A stretch of DNA of 64,000 nt from Paulownia fortunei. Taxonomy: Eukaryota; Streptophyta; Magnoliopsida; Lamiales; Paulowniaceae. Location: the NCBI GenBank assembly GCA_019321725.1, contig CM033110.1, positions 21,569,278 through 21,633,277 of the forward strand, written 5' to 3'. The notes beneath the pieces are model-generated. The model made no database searches. It saw nothing but the letters and a program-made list of their open reading frames with translations, and was not told the DNA's origin. This document shows positions 1 through 12,077 of this stretch, in pieces. Each line of letters opens with the position of its first letter. The first letter of the stretch is position 1. A program made the translations under genes and the position numbers.

Positions 1-1126
1 AATATGATATTATATTGGAAAAGTTTAATGTTCATTTCTTGGTAAATTAATGATTTTTTGCTAAAAAAGTTTCTTATGAACTTGTTAATTTGGAAGTGTG
101 GGTATGAAATAACAATGTTTAGGATTTGTTTAATCACATAAACATTGTGACCCTATCTTGTTTTAGTAAAAATCTTGTATAAAAATTCAATTAACTTAAT
201 TAGGACTCATTTGATTTAATTATTTTGTTAATCTATTAATAACATTAATTTGCATTCATAATGTTATCTAAAGAGTTGTTCGGCTTACTTAAATAATAAT
301 TAAAGGATAAATTAATTTGAAAGTTGAAACATAGTTTTTGCGAAATTAAGTATTAGTTAAAAATCGTATTGTATTGGTATAATATACACATATGAATAAT
401 TAAAAAATATTTTTATTTTCGTACATATTTTGAACTGTCGAATAATTCTCTATACTTTTAAGTTAAAATATTTAATACACGTAGTATACTTATTTTATAT
501 AATATTGACGAATAATACTATATTTTAGTAAATATTTATATATAATCTAAAAATTATTTATAAGTATTAATGAAGTATCATATAAATAAAAAATAAAAAA
601 TATAATAATTTATAAATATACTAACTATTATTAAATAATTTATTTTTAAATTATATTATAATTATAAAATAAGAAATATAAATAAAATAATTTTTGTATA
701 ATTTAAAAATAAGTACAAAAATAATTCATATAAAAATCAAAATAAGTTATATTTTTCCTCATAATTTTTTTTGACATTCTTATTTTACTAGTATATATAC
801 AAATTCATATATTATTCATTTTTTGTATTTTTGATCGATTTTTACACCATAATTTTTAAAGAAAAGATTCATATTATAATTTGTATTAAATACCCAAATT
901 TTCCCGTCCCCATCTACATAAATGAATTTTTATAGTGAAAACGTCTACCAAATTATCAAAATATTTGACCCTCTAAACTGTTCAACAAAAAATTATTAAT
1001 ATGCCAAAATACAATTACATTAATAACCTTTTTAAAGTGATCTAAACTGAACATGTTCTTAATTTGTGTTTACTTTGCCTAACACATAAATAAGCAACCT
1101 AAGAAAATTAAAAACTCTAGGACGCC
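1..1126. other. AT-rich intergenic region
   Basis: There is no open reading frame of note here. The sequence is very AT-rich, with many TATA/AAATAA stretches, especially at 480-760. It ends in the promoter of the PR-1-like gene. I see no recognisable transposon end or RNA gene. Confidence 0.6.
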
Positions 1127-1134
1127 TATATATG
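1127..1134 (+). promoter_or_regulatory. Putative TATA box of the STS14-like gene
   Basis: TATATATG lies 58 bases upstream of the start codon at 1192. Initiation about 30 bases downstream would give a leader of roughly 30 nt, which is normal for a short plant PR-1-type gene. This is inferred from motif and spacing only. Confidence 0.5.
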
Positions 1135-1191
1135 AGTCGAACTCTTGCACACTTGGGGGACAGTTTCTAGGAAAAAAAACAAAAAGACAAA

Positions 1192-1731
1192 ATGCTAAAA
1201 ATCTTGTCTACATTTACTGCTCTACTACTAGTCACATGCCGATGTTCAGCTCAAGCAGCGCCACCGACGCCGCCAGGCGGCTCCACTCCAGCGGCGCCGC
1301 CCTCCAACGACTCCGAAGAGTACCTGGAAGCACACAATCAAGCAAGATCCGAGGTGGGGGTGGGCCCTCTCCAGTGGAGCCAGGCGCTGGCCAAATCCGC
1401 CAGCTTACTGGTGAGGCTTCAAAGGGACAAACAAAACTGCAGTTTTGCAAACTTGGCTAACAGCAGATACGGCGGGAACCAGCTGTGGGCCGGCGGATTC
1501 AAGGTGACGCCACGCGCGGCGGTGGAGACGTGGGTGGCGGAGAAGAAGTTTTATAACTATGAAAAGAACTCTTGTGCGCCGGACCACCGGTGTGGGGTGT
1601 ACACTCAGGTGGTGTGGAAGAAGTCGGTGGAACTGGGGTGTGCACAGGCTGCATGCCCCAAGGACCAATCTAGTTTGACTATATGTTTCTATAATCCCCC
1701 TGGAAATGTTGTCGGAGAGAAACCTTACTAG
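1192..1731 (+). CDS. STS14: STS14-like PR-1 family (CAP superfamily) secreted protein
   Basis: This is a single-exon gene for a 179-residue protein. Residues 1-22 form a signal peptide (hydrophobic TALLLVT core, then CSAQA), followed by a Pro/Ser/Ala-rich linker to about residue 40. The CAP domain starts at EYLEAHNQAR and runs to the C-terminal motif ICFYNPPGNV, with conserved cysteines for the disulfide set. The motifs NQLWAGG, YNYEKNSC and CGVYTQVVW, with the ending GEKPY, match the STS14 branch (first described from potato pistil) rather than classical PR-1. In classical CAP proteins the motif is GHYTQVVW; here the cavity histidine is valine and the GEN motif is GNQ, so the usual His/Glu cavity tetrad is incomplete. 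The protein is probably secreted to the apoplast. Precise function is unknown; a reproductive-tissue or defence role is inference from the family. Confidence 0.9.
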   Translation: MLKILSTFTALLLVTCRCSAQAAPPTPPGGSTPAAPPSNDSEEYLEAHNQARSEVGVGPLQWSQALAKSASLLVRLQRDKQNCSFANLANSRYGGNQLWAGGFKVTPRAAVETWVAEKKFYNYEKNSCAPDHRCGVYTQVVWKKSVELGCAQAACPKDQSSLTICFYNPPGNVVGEKPY

Positions 1732-1910
1732 AATGCATTGTAATAATACTGCTATGATTGTCTCCGTCTTCAATCTATTTTTGTTGCCAGTTTGCTTATG
1801 CTGGGTTTTGTGATTGAGTTATTATTGCATCTTTTTTGGTTATTTGAGTGGGCTTAATTTTGCTTTCTTCTACTATTAACTTATTCTACACTGATTGTTC
1901 AAGTGTGCGT

Positions 1911-1916
1911 AATAAA
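1911..1916 (+). terminator. Candidate polyadenylation signal of the STS14-like gene
   Basis: An AATAAA hexamer lies 180 bases after the stop codon, in T-rich sequence. The placement suits a plant near-upstream element, but plant polyA signals are degenerate, so this is only a candidate. Confidence 0.35.
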
Positions 1917-2360
1917 GGTGCTAATGAGTTGCAGCACATGGTGGACGATTGTGGAGTTGAAAGGTAACAAAAACAGAGTCCATGGAATTGGGCTTGATGA
2001 ATTACTGTTTTAAGTATCGGTTGACTCAAGGCAGTGATCAAAACCTGATGATTGATATTTGACAGATTAAAATGTGCATCAGAAAATTACATACAAAGTC
2101 TGAGATGCAAAATCATTTGTTTCCCAACAGATCACAAAATCAGCACAACTTCAATGGAGAACACATCCCACAGCACCCAAAACCACACGCTATGTCAAGC
2201 CATCATCCATTCCAGCTCAAATTCTATTCCTTTACACTAAAGAGAAACTAGACCTCTCTTATCAAAAAATAAAAATGTAATAAAGATAATTGTTTCAGGA
2301 AAGAAAGAAAAAGAACCAAGGCAGTGAGGTTAGCTACTTGCAATCAACCCAGGACCGTAT
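1917..2360. other. Short intergenic gap between convergent genes
   Basis: This gap separates the (+) STS14-like gene and the (-) DUF547 gene and must contain the 3' end of the latter's transcript. A 62-codon open frame at 2052-2240 has no recognisable features. I see no repeat or RNA gene. Confidence 0.5.
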
Positions 2361-5300
2361 TTACTTCACCAGTTCTTTCAATATAAGATACCTGAAAGCA
2401 AAATTATGTGGAACCCATTCAATGTTTTTTCGGGTCTTCCCCTGCTGAGATTTCTTAATGCTTTTCCTTAGAGAGTCAGGTAGAGATTGTTGGATCATCT
2501 CCACTATACCAGCATGACATAGACCTGAATCCTTGGCGAAGGAATCCACAATCTTTGGCAGAAGGATTTTATGATCCTTCCGAACACCAAAAGTGGCTCG
2601 AATGTAATCTTCTTTTGCTGCTTCCAGCTCTTGAAATACCCTCTTGGGCGTGAAAATGCGAACCTGAGAACAAAAGAAACACAAAACTATAAGATCACCC
2701 AAGTTCAATGATGTTATATTTTTTAACAGCGCTCGTTTCTTCGACTCTAAGCACGGGCAACATCTTGAGTTAAAAAGTAATGCCTATCTTAAGAATAATT
2801 TGGCATTCTTTCAGTTTTCACAAATTATACATCCAGTACAATAATAGCACACAATAAACAAATTTGATGCGCCGGTCCGGCTGCATAACTTCCCATTGTT
2901 AAACAGGTAATGGAGTCTTTGACCCCCACATGCAGAAGGTAAGGGTAAGGGTCCACGTGCTCATCTGGCAAGGTCACCCAGGAAGACAAGGTATGTAGGT
3001 AAAGTCCTCAGGCATGAAAGTTTGAACATGCACCAATCCAGAATGATAAGTAGCACGACTATAATATTTGACCAATACATTCTTCCCATAAAAAGCATGC
3101 AGAGATTGTTGAATATATCTAAGGTATACACACGTGCTGTTGAAGGGCAAGAAGCCTAAGGCCCTAAAGCAGAAGGGAACTTCACAAGATGGTCAAGCCT
3201 AAGTTCAATTTAAAAAAGTGGCCTCCAAAAAAAGTTCTCAATTACATCTTCAAATCTTTTCTGCCCCAACCCAGAAGCAATGCCCATAAACAAATTAACA
3301 GAGAAAATAAAGAGTAAGGATTACATCAAAACAAAAGTGGTGGACAATTACCGCAGGATCAGAATGGCTCCCAGATGAAAGTGCAAAGTACAGAAGGGGC
3401 TCCGGACGTTCAATCCCATATGCTTGCCTTTCATCACCAGCTTTAAATTTTGTTTTTGAAGAAAGTAGCAACCTAAGCCACTAAACATAGAGCTAATATA
3501 ATCAGCAGCATAAAAATTAAGCAAATTGGTTGAAAAACAAGAGAAAATTAATGATGGAAACATTAATAAGTCTACCAATTGAGAAATAAAAGTTAAAAAG
3601 AAATTCTTTGACAGAAAAATGGACAGGAAAGCTTTGGTACATTTCTTACTAAATTTGGTAGTTTAGAGTTTATAGATCCTGAGAATAAACAATTGCAACT
3701 ACATATTAGCATAGTTGAAATAGCACCTACTGATATAACAAGCCGTGGATATACCTGTCCAGGACGAGACATTCGGCATCCCAAGATTGAACTCTGTATG
3801 ACATCTGCGCTTACTATTTGACCTCCAACATTGTAGGCAGCCTGGGTAAACAGAAGGGTTAGACCATATTTTGCAAACCTATCTTCATCCGGAGAAATTG
3901 ATTGTTTCTTTCACCTTCAAGAGTAGAAACATTCGCTTCATATTGTTTTGCGGGATACCATATGCCAAAAATGCCTGGTTACATGAAAAATTATGTCAGC
4001 TCATGATTGAGATGGATTAATTACATCAAAGTGTCATGAAAGTTGTTGATGGATATCTTTACGTGCATCACCAAAGCATTGTGCACATTGATCCAGAATG
4101 CCAACTTCTCTTCATGTGTCATCTTTCTAGGGTCCATCTCTTCCAATCGAGAAATAAGAGACCTGCAAAATGTAAAGTCAGTGACTACCAGCCAGCTTAG
4201 GTTCTTAGGAAATGAATCAACTCAACATTTCAGCATCATGCAATGTCAAACATATCTGCATCATTCAAATAATCTCACCTAAAATTTTGCAACAAGTATT
4301 CAATATCACCCAATTTCTGACTATCTCTGTATATACAATGTACTTCAATCATTGAGCTGTAAGGTCCACTAAAATCTTTCAGTCCTTCAACATGAAAAGG
4401 GTTATCCAGCCGAACATCAAAAGAAGAATCATTTCTGAATCCCGGACTCCACAAGTCGCATTGATCTTTTGGAGAAAATGCACTTATAGATGATAAAGAT
4501 GAAGTTGGAGAAGAGAGGCCATGATTTGCCAATGGGGATCAGCAAGCTTGCAATAGATATTGCACATGCACTTAACCATATCTTCAGAAAGCTTGTTAGG
4601 TGTTTCTGGAATATGATCTGAAATACGGGTCCCAAGATGCTCTGCCAAACTGGTTACATGTGAAGAAGAGTTCTGCGCATACTGTAGAGCACCAAAACTT
4701 TGGTAAATCATAAAAAAATTAATATTAGAAATTTAAGATCCACTTAATGGGGTCTGTGCTAACTGAAATTTCTAACATAATCTATACAAGGATAAGACAA
4801 CTCTTCTCCACATAAATGTAATATCAAAATCTAGCACTATCCAGATGACCCAAGTATGAGAATTCACTGTCCAAAAAAAATTGTTCTCATGCTACTTACA
4901 TAGTGAAAATCATGCAGTTGCAATATGGAGTTCTACTTGCATTGAATATAGAAAAACCATCTCATGATAGTTTTAAGGTCAGGGATTAAAGTTGAGATAC
5001 CTCCATCATGGATAATGGTTGAGAATGACATGCTCGCACAGCCTTGCCCAAGGCCTCTGCTGGAGGAGAGTTTCTGTTTGCAAGAGCTGAACACTGCGAT
5101 AGGGAAGAGTGAGAGCGTTGAACACCAGAATCTATAAGCTTCTCTTCAGATGGACAATTAGCTGCATTCCTTGAATCTGACAATGTCTGAGTTTCAGCTT
5201 TAGGTGCAAATTCCCTTGCTGATGTAATATCTGATTTTGAAAAATCTAGGCGCCTTCTCCTTGGTGTTGCTAAGGGAGATTTCAATGCTTCATCTTTCTT

Positions 5301-7011
5301 TGAAGGAGATAAAGAAGAGATTTGTTGATCAAATGCTTTCCGGTAGAGTGACAGAAGATACTGTTCCAAATGCCCAACTTCTAGCTCCAATACTGCAATT
5401 TCTTTAATGAGTTCTGTCGCTGGCTGAAAATAGTTAGAGAAATTTTTAGTAAAACCAACAAAGAGCATGCTTTACCTGAAAATTCCAGATTACAACATAC
5501 ATATCAATCTCAAGGAGGTAGGTAACAGCAGTACAATTACGTAATTGCAGAGTTAAAGAAAAGTTAACCATACCATGTCAACGCTCAACTAACTAAAACA
5601 GTTAAAACTTAGCAAAGATAAAGAGAATTTTGTAAGAGCAAAAGACTTCAACCTTAGGAATTGTGGCTTCATTCGTAATATCATGGGAGGAAGCCCTATA
5701 ACCGAGTGCCTTTTCTAACGCACAGCGAACAGAAACTTGGTTGTGTAATCTCTTTTCGAGCATCAATATCTGTACGGGTGACAGAATAGTAATTTGTAAC
5801 CAATACTCATTATACAACTTATTAACTTGACAGCTAGGAAACGTGTTAGCTCTTATCTTCACTTCATCGAATAATATAATACAATTTCTGTAATTCATGT
5901 TTAGAGTTACGCTCAAAATCAGAACCAACTTTATAGGAGCTTGTAAAATCAACATTCTCCAATACCTCCTGCCTCAAAGAATGTTGGATCTCAGCATTTG
6001 ATGATTGCTTCTTCTTGCTGTTGGTACAACCATTCAAGCGCCCCATATCCTGGCAGGAAAGAAATCAACATTTGTTATCAAACTGCTAGTTGATTTCCAT
6101 CCCATGTGAAATACAATCCTTTCAGATTGCAGTAATTGAAAAGAAATTGTGAACATTATAATGCTATACATGACATGGTGAAGGTTGAAAATCTCACGTT
6201 TTTAAGGGTCTAAGTTTCACAAGTCCTGCTAAACAACTGTTACTTTAATCACAAGAGCAGAAGGGTCACAATAAGGGTTCTTACCAACTTCCGCCGATAA
6301 GCTGCTTCAGTGGATTGAACCAAGTTATTTTCCTCAGGTGCTCTGCTATCTGGGAAGCTGCCATTGCAATAAATCGTTAAGAAAGAGAGCTTGACATTCA
6401 ACATGACATGCTTGCCAGCTCAATCTATTTTTCACTCACACAAAAGATTAAACAACATTCATCTCCCAGAACTCACCAAAAAATAAATAAAAAATTAGTG
6501 AATAATCATGATTACTAACAGAATCAGAAAACTCTATTTGCCAAGTAATAGTGTAATACCAATATAAAATTTTAAGAAAAAAATCTCAACTTGGGAAATA
6601 AGGAGATAATACAAAATTATAAAAACTTGGATCCCAGATTCAAGATTTCACACTAATCACATACTCACATTCTCCCATCAACTGATTTCTTCCACAAATT
6701 CTTTGAAGATTTGTAAATGCAAGAAAAAACTCTCGAAAAGAAATATGGTTCACCTAGATAAAAGTTATAATGAAGCTACTGTTATTTACTCTCCACTTGC
6801 AGAGGACATTAAAGATCAGCTCCAAAATCTAAAGTCCTTTTTCCGCCTTCCCCTGGAACCGATACAGAAATCTTTTTGTTCCCAAAAACTCATTAGCTAA
6901 AAAATACTAAAAACTGCAAGCAGAGAAAGTTATAGCAACAAGCTACCTCTTGGAACGCTTATGTCTAGCCAGGCCAGGCCATTTACTATTGCTAAACCCT
7001 TCGAATCCCAT
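2361..7011 (-). CDS. Ternary complex factor MIP1-leucine-zipper / DUF547 protein (one-base frameshift in exon 6)
   Basis: I reconstruct eleven coding exons, all with GT-AG borders: 7011-6947, 6357-6285, 6049-5966, 5769-5653, 5423-5001, 4681-4279, 4162-4063, 3974-3915, 3841-3755, 3480-3352 and 2663-2361. They encode about 614 residues. Residues 1-22 begin MGFEGFSNSKWPG. An N-terminal MIP1-type coiled coil (ILMLEKRLHNQV, then ELIKEIAVLELEVGHLEQYL) spans roughly 75-155. A linker with TPRRRRLDFSKS follows, then DUF547 (EKLAFWINVHNAL, LLLKAAYNVGG, SSILGCRMSRPGQ) and the C-terminal block IEWVPHNFAFRYL. The sequence lacks one C in the CCCC run at 4534-4537. The frame of LADP does not join the frame of LANHGLSSP, and exons 6+7 sum to 503 nt where 504 are needed. 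The molecular function of plant DUF547 proteins is poorly known. Confidence 0.88.
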
Positions 7012-7761
7012 CTCTGCAAATCAGACGAACACAACACCATTACATCTCAACAAATACCATTTAACCGTAGAAATATATGCAAAGCTAAAAGAACCAAGAA
7101 AAGCCTGAAGAATCATTACCACTCACAAGCGCTGTTTTGAAGAAATAAGTATCAAGATTGAATTTTTACAATATAAAATGCAAGAATGCCCAAAACGGGT
7201 CCTGAAAAACCTCAGCTTCAGTCAAAACCCCCAATTGTCTTCTAGCATATTTGTCACCCTTTTAATGCTGGTCTGAAGTCTGAACACAACAGATGGTCAT
7301 GTGCGCAAGCGAAAATGGCCAAGGAAAGGCGGTCCTTTTGACTATAAGGTGTCTTCTTTCTTAAAGAAAAGCTCCATTCCTCACCCCCTAAAATCTGTTG
7401 CTGCAACTATGGCTTTTAGGCAATGGGGGACTTTTGGTGTTAAAAGAAGTAAAAGTAGTAAACACAGATTGTGTAGGCTTTTCTTTTGTTGAAGTGAAGG
7501 AAGAAACTCTCCTACTAAAGTCAAAGTGAACAAAAGTAGATGCTCTACAAATTACAAAAGGTGGCACGATAGCAGGAGGAGAAAATGGTTGCTACGAGAG
7601 TAATATAGTGATGAAAAATGAATTTGTATTATTATTAACAAACGGAAAAAGAATTTTAGTGACAAGAAATAAGGAGCGAGCTCCAAGCCCACATTTCCTT
7701 ATTGCAAGTGGGAGTTGGTGACTGTCCCTCCACCCAATTGTCCCTTACTGCCAAATATATA
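7012..7761 (-). promoter_or_regulatory. Leader, leader intron and putative TATA box of the DUF547 gene
   Basis: Immediately upstream of the ATG an acceptor (TTTGCAG, 7014-7020) pairs with a consensus donor GTGAGTGG whose reverse complement lies near 7121-7128, giving a leader intron of about 110 bp. A leader exon probably extends upstream through 7130-7500. On the minus strand TATATATT at 7761-7754 could be the TATA box. The same acceptor, donor and flanks recur in the decayed copy at 18.2-18.9 kb. All of this is inferred from splice-like motifs. Confidence 0.4.
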
Positions 7762-8383
7762 CTGCTACAAGCCTATATTTTGTGGTGAGCCCCTGAAATT
7801 CTTTTTTTTTAATCGGTCCCTCAATTTAAACATATTGTGTATAGAGTACTTAAAAGTTATAAATATCCTTTTGTAATTGTTTATTGCATGGTGACCTGTA
7901 ATTAGAGAGTAATGGACTGAGTATAGAAAAATCGAGCCCTTGTTGTTTTCCCTATAACAGGCTGACAGCAATAGCCACAGAAAAACATAACTTGAATTTT
8001 ATTTCCAACATAATAAAATGGGTTATTTAGAGCAAGTATTTATCATTTTTTTTTTCCTGGGGAGAGAAAATCCCAGTAATTTATGATATATTTTATGGAT
8101 CAAAGATTGCGCCAGGGTGGATTGGCAAAAGATTCCATACCATAAACTATAAGGTATTTGATGAATATACAATTAGAGTAAGGCTACCGAAATTTATCAA
8201 AAAGAAGAGCAACTGAATAAGGCTACCGAAAAGAGGTTCAGGAATTTTGAGGTCAACAGAAAGTGAAAGAGAAAAGGTGAATGTAAAAAGTAAGCGAAAT
8301 TCGAGGCTTGAGAAATTTGATAATGGTATCAAGTCACACTAATGGAGAATATATTACATGACTTTATAAACCACCCCCACCCC

Positions 8384-8403
8384 ATATATATATATATATA
8401 TAT
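8384..8403. repeat. (TA)n microsatellite
   Basis: A run of about ten TA dinucleotides follows a CCACCCCCACCCC stretch. It is a simple repeat, of possible use as a polymorphic marker. Confidence 0.9.
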
Positions 8404-11400
8404 TCATTTACTTACCAAGAAAGTAAATGACAATGAAACATCTAACAATTTTCTCATTTATAAAACCAACACACAACATTGTCAGCTTTTTGGAGGTAAG
8501 AAAATTATTAAAATCTCAAATGATCTTTCACAATTAAGTTCATCCCCTTCTCTTAAAAGAACAGTTGAATTCTTGACTTAAAATCCTTCAAAGGGACATT
8601 AACATTTTGAACTACCACTTTCTCCTAGATAACTTAAACATTGATTAAATAGATTTGAAATTCAAATGTGCTTATGTTTAAACATCTATAAAATAAAGAA
8701 TTTTGCAATACATCCATCTCGATTTCTAGGAAAATGCTACTGTTAGTTTGTCTGTTTGCAAGCAAGCGCCTATTAAAGCTCTCCAAATGTGTTCATCCAA
8801 GAGCAACATAATTATGGACATAAATCGAAATGGGTCTGTGTCTCTACACGTAGAATTAAGAGGAAAATTTGAGGGTTGAAGAAAATAGTGTCGCCTCAAA
8901 AGGGATGAAAGTTGAGGCTAAAAGGCAACATTGGATGCTTCAAATGAAATGAAGGGTTTTCTTTTGTCTAATCTAATCTGTGGTTGAAAAAATGGAAAAA
9001 TTAAGAGAGTAAAAATGGTAGATACCCACATTGTCCTAGAGCATCCAAGAGACTAACGTTTGTCATAGAATCAGGAAATAAAATAAGGAATAGGGGGCTT
9101 GAGGCTTGACCTTTTCCAAGATCGATACAAAAGAAAAAGATGATTGTGGTCAGGTGTTCAGGCCTCTCTTTTTGTCGTCATGTAGACCTCCTTAATAAAA
9201 AAGCTGCCTTTTTTACAGCTGCAAATGGGAGAGGGGAGCATGGGGTAACTGGGGTTCTCATGCCAAGTAGTGTTTGTACACTCGCATATTTAGTCACACA
9301 TTATTTTTAATATGTGATTGACTTAGAATAATTGATAGAAATTTTTACATAAACTGTTGCGTATAAAATTAAATTATCACATTTTTATCCTTGATTGCAA
9401 GAACTGGTACAACTCATGACTGCAATTTCACACTTTACATTTTTTTTTTTGTTCAGAAATCGATCTATATATTACATTGTTTTTCATATCAACATGTCAT
9501 ATTGAAAATGTATCATGAAAAACTTTTTCAAAAAAAATATTATATTATATTTAATGTAAAAATTTATTATAACAATATACTAATACATATACATTTAATA
9601 GAGCTCGAATTCCATGTGCCAAAATAATTTATTAATTGAGTAAAATCTCATTAATCTCACACTTTTACATACTACATATATGTCTATGCTATATGGAGCT
9701 ACATAACGCTTTTAATGGATACCCAAAATCATCATGTTTAAGCAATTGATAATTAATTCCTATATATATATATATATTTTGGGAAAACAAACTTACATGA
9801 TTTATTGGGTAAACAGCGTGTCACATCTTTGAAATTTGAAAAATTATTATACTGAGGTCTCACTTAAATGGTAAAAGATAAAATCATAAAATTGTGCAAT
9901 TAAAAGACTTAGTGTTTAACTTCCATAAAAAGTATAGGGATTAATTTATTTCATATTATTTTCTTTTCATTGAGTATATTCTTTTATATAAATTATTACA
10001 TTACTAGAAAAAAGAATGTTAGTATATATATGTCATAATTTTTTTTATTTTTATCACAATAATAATTTGTACAACGTGCATAAGCTATCATCATATTGAA
10101 AGTAATTATGTATAAATTGGTTAAAAATTATAATAAAAATTATTATAATAACTCTGTGATTACATTTATATTTATTACTAAGTTGTCCTTATACATATTT
10201 TATACTGACATCCATACACAATTATTGTCATTATTAAATTTATAAAAATATTATTATGAAGGAATAAAAATTATTGTTATTTATATTAATGACAAATTAA
10301 CATCATCGATTAACATTTTGCCACTGGTAGTTTTTTCTTGTAGGATTATTGTATTTTATTTATCCTTAATATCTTAGAACTATTGTGTGTGGACCAGTGA
10401 AACTTTTTCTTGAGTGTTAAAAAAATTCTACTTTTTTTTAAATTAAGTCAAAATAAGTTCAACAGGAGTCAAACACAGCTCTCCTATATAACATAGTATA
10501 GAAATAAATCTCTGATGTATAATCCCCTCATAAAAAAAAAGGAAAAAAGAAAAACACCACTCTGATGTAAAAAAATTAACACCAACTTAAGTGACATAAA
10601 TTGATTGAATAGAATATGAATTCAAATTCTGTCTTTGCCATGGGATTGTATTTGTATATTATCAAGGAAGAAAAAGAAATGGCCATTTTTGGACTCATTT
10701 GACAGCTTAGACTTCAACATCACAAGATAAACAAAAAAACTAACTGGGCCTGTCACACATATTACCAAGAAACTTCTATTTTATCTTTTTATGAAATTTT
10801 ATACAAATTGGTCTTCTAATACAATTGTTTCTTCCCAATGTCAAACTTAAAAATATAGTTAAAAGTTTTGCATAAATTTTGTCATTTGGAAGTAAGTGAA
10901 GCACCAATTTTTCTAATCAAACTGACAGACATGCTTTACAGTGTCATGAATAATTGAGCTGTATTTATGATATTCTTTAGTTGTAGATTACAAGAAAAAA
11001 ACAGCAGCCCCTACATAGTTTACCCAAAAACATCACCCAGGATTCCATGCTACTGAGATATTCTCCAAAATTCATCTTATTTAGTAAGAGTAACACAATA
11101 TTAAGTTAGATATATCCATATGTCTTTCTGATTTATAGTAAAAACTATTTTTTTATTTTTATTTTTATTTTTCTTATTCACTTATCAGTAAATTTTGGGA
11201 ATTGGTCAAACAGGAATCAGTTTACATTTTTCATTACAGTAGGAAGACAAGGTTGATAGATTTTCAGCTACAAAACCAATGAATCAAGAGACAATTGCTG
11301 GATTTTGCAGTTTCAAGAAATCAAACACAAATCTCAATGTTTGTTGGCAAATAAGACCCCAGTTTGATCAGAAGCAAGATTACTAAGTTCATGGATTTTT

Positions 11401-11843
11401 CCTTTATCTGTTTTATGGTTTTCTGTATAAAGCAGACAGCAATTGTGATGTGTCTGGCTTATAATTTCAGTCTGCATTACAGCAATCTTACATATATATC
11501 TGTATCAGCTTTGCAGAGGCCCGCATGCTTTATTTGAAATTTTATGCAAATAATTACAAATCAGTAAGTTACAGTAGAACTGTGATATGGGCCATAGAAC
11601 TTTGAGAAGGCTAATTTTTTTTCTAAGAAACAGCAGAAAGTGACAATAGTCAGAAGAGCTTATTTCCAATTTTAAAGGTGAAATTCCAAAATATGAATCA
11701 GAATCTCTCTTTTTTCTTGTCCATCAGTGACTCCAGATAATGTGTATATTGAGGACTGAGCATTGTGTCTTGAGGCACACATAAACATGTCAAAAAAATT
11801 ACATGTACTGGCACAGAGGAAGAATGATGTATCTTGATGCCTA

Positions 11844-11878
11844 GGGTTGGGTGGGGGTGGAGAGGGGGTGGGGGAGGG
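11844..11878 (+). other. G-rich tract with G-quadruplex potential
   Basis: Six runs of three or more G, separated by one to five bases, lie on the plus strand (GGGTTGGGTGGGGGTGG and onward). This satisfies the usual four-tract quadruplex pattern. It lies in intergenic DNA about 1.2 kb beyond the 3' end of the KNL2-like gene. Structure and function are not demonstrated. Confidence 0.6.
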
Positions 11879-12026
11879 TGAAAGTACAGTAGAGAGATGG
11901 GCGTTGATAGTTTGGGAAAGCTGTAGAATCCCCACAAATGAAGACTGAAAAAGTGAACTTTCCAAAGGCATTTGGACAAGTGAGTCAAGGCCAATGATAT
12001 GTGGATGCAAAAAGGCATCTCTTCCT

Positions 12027-12077
12027 CCCACCACTGTCCCCACGCCACCCCACCCCACCCCCATCCCACTCCTCCCG
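12027..12077 (+). other. C-rich tract (quadruplex/i-motif potential on the opposite strand)
   Basis: CCACC/CCCCAC repeats run over about 50 bases. The tract begins about 150 bases after the G-rich tract on the same strand, so a single-stranded copy could fold back and pair with it. No transcript is evident. Confidence 0.5.
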
